Assembly (NCBI RefSeq): GCF_019393635.1
Contig: NC_057866.1
Location: 10,116,223 to 10,180,222, forward strand
Origin: Dromiciops gliroides
Lineage: Eukaryota > Chordata > Mammalia > Microbiotheria > Microbiotheriidae
Length of the DNA: 64,000 nucleotides
Direction of reading: 5' to 3'
Shown piece after piece: positions 63,221-64,000 of this stretch. How positions within the stretch are numbered: the first letter of the stretch is position 1; every line of letters begins with the position of its first letter. The translations under genes were made by a program, and so were the position numbers. The notes under the pieces are model-generated. The model worked only from the letters and a program-made list of their open reading frames with translations, searched no databases and was not told the DNA's origin.

Positions 63221-63429
63221 CAAGCAAACATTAAGCACCTACTATGTGCCAGGCATTCTGCTAGGCACTAGGGATCCAAAGACAAAAGCACAAAGTCCCT
63301 GCCCTCCAGAAGTAGAAGGGGGAAGGGAAAAGGGGAAAGAAAGGGGGGAGAGCTGATAGAAGGGAGGACAGATTGAAGGAGGCAGTAGTCAGAAGCAAAA
63401 CACTGGTGAGGAGGGACAGGGTGAAAGGA

Positions 63430-64000
63430 GAGAGAAAAGTATAAATGGGGAAAAATAGGATGGAGGGAAATATACAGTTAGTAATCATAACTGTGAACAT
63501 GAATGGGATGAACTATCTCATACAATGGAAGTAGATAGTAGAGTGGATCAAAAACCAGAATCCTAAAATATGTTGTTTACAAGAAACACACTTGAAGCAC
63601 AGAGACACACACAGAGTTAAAGGTAAGGGGCTGAAACAGAATCTATTATGCTTCAGCTAAAGAAAAAAAAGCAGAGGTAGCAATCCTGACCTCAGACAAA
63701 GCAAAAGCAAAACCAGATCTAGTTAAAAGAGATAAAGAAGAAAACTACATCTTGTAGACCAGGGCTTCGTAAACTTTTTCCACTTGTATACCCTTTTCAC
63801 CCCCCAAATTTTTGTGACCCCAGGTATATAGGTATATAAAATAGATATACATAACCTTTTACTGTTGCCAAATTTTTTAAGATCCCAATAGTCAGTTACA
63901 TAATCCCATGACCCACAGTTTAAGACGTTAGGCCACAGACAATGAAGTAATATCAATACCAAACATATGTGCACCGATTGTTATAGTATTCAAATTCTTT
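63430..64000 (+). mobile_element. L1 LINE ORF2 (endonuclease) fragment
   Basis: The plus-strand reading contains EWIKNQNPKICCLQETHLKH, which matches the L1 ORF2 apurinic-endonuclease motif CLQETH, then DTHRVKGKG. Frameshifts and stops show decay. It continues after an insertion as ATGAAGTAATATCAATACC (isoleucine/NIYAP region) to the window edge. Confidence 0.75.
63760..63933. mobile_element. Small hAT-like MITE inserted in the L1
   Basis: About 175 bp bounded by imperfect inverted ends CAGGGCTTCGTAAACT and AGTTTAAGACGTTAGG. CAGGGCTTCTTAAACT-like ends are typical of hAT non-autonomous elements. It interrupts the L1 reading. Confidence 0.55.

Overview
This window is mammalian nuclear DNA, almost certainly from a marsupial. 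The genes have mammalian multi-exon structure with GT-AG introns and CpG-rich promoters. The dominant repeat is a tRNA-derived SINE of about 145 bp with a GGGGCAGCTAGGTGGCGCAG head and an ACTTAACCC-AATTGCC tail. From memory this is the marsupial MAR1/WSINE-type SINE. Longer relatives, MIR-like, L2-like and L1 fragments and one old class II-like endogenous retrovirus are also present. The species cannot be told from the sequence.

Gene order, left to right: FAU (+, 3' exons only), ZNHIT2 (+), TM7SF2 (-), VPS51 (-), TMEM262 (+), ZFPL1 (-), CDCA5 (+), an unrecognised five-exon gene model (+), NAALADL1 (+), SAC3D1 (-), SNX15 (-), ARL2 (-, last two exons). Apart from the unrecognised model this is human 11q13.1 order and orientation read from the other strand, so the block is conserved between marsupial and placental mammals. 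I built exon models by hand from reading frame, splice sites and recalled human proteins. Every multi-exon model closes with consistent splice phases. Lengths are TM7SF2 421 aa, VPS51 768, TMEM262 116, ZFPL1 310, CDCA5 352, NAALADL1 745, SAC3D1 359 and SNX15 344. All but CDCA5 are close to the human lengths as I recall them; CDCA5 is about 100 residues longer.

Layout: 1-31 kb is gene-dense. It has tail-to-tail pairs (ZNHIT2/TM7SF2, TMEM262/ZFPL1) and one head-to-head pair (ZFPL1/CDCA5) sharing a CpG-island promoter with a CDE/CHR-like cell-cycle element. From 31.7 to 44 kb is the repeat-rich gap between CDCA5 and NAALADL1, holding the unrecognised gene model and the retroviral fossil with three later SINE insertions. 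From 44 to 62 kb lie NAALADL1, SAC3D1, SNX15 and the end of ARL2. The last 1.6 kb is ARL2 intron with an L1 fragment split by a small inverted-repeat DNA element.

The genes are not one pathway: translation (FAU), snoRNP/RNP assembly (ZNHIT2), sterol synthesis (TM7SF2), endosome-Golgi trafficking (VPS51, SNX15, ZFPL1), sperm calcium channel (TMEM262), sister-chromatid cohesion (CDCA5), peptidase (NAALADL1), centrosome/mRNA-export-like (SAC3D1) and tubulin folding/cilia (ARL2). The most novel items are the five-exon gene at 33.7-36.3 kb and the extra mini-exons in CDCA5.
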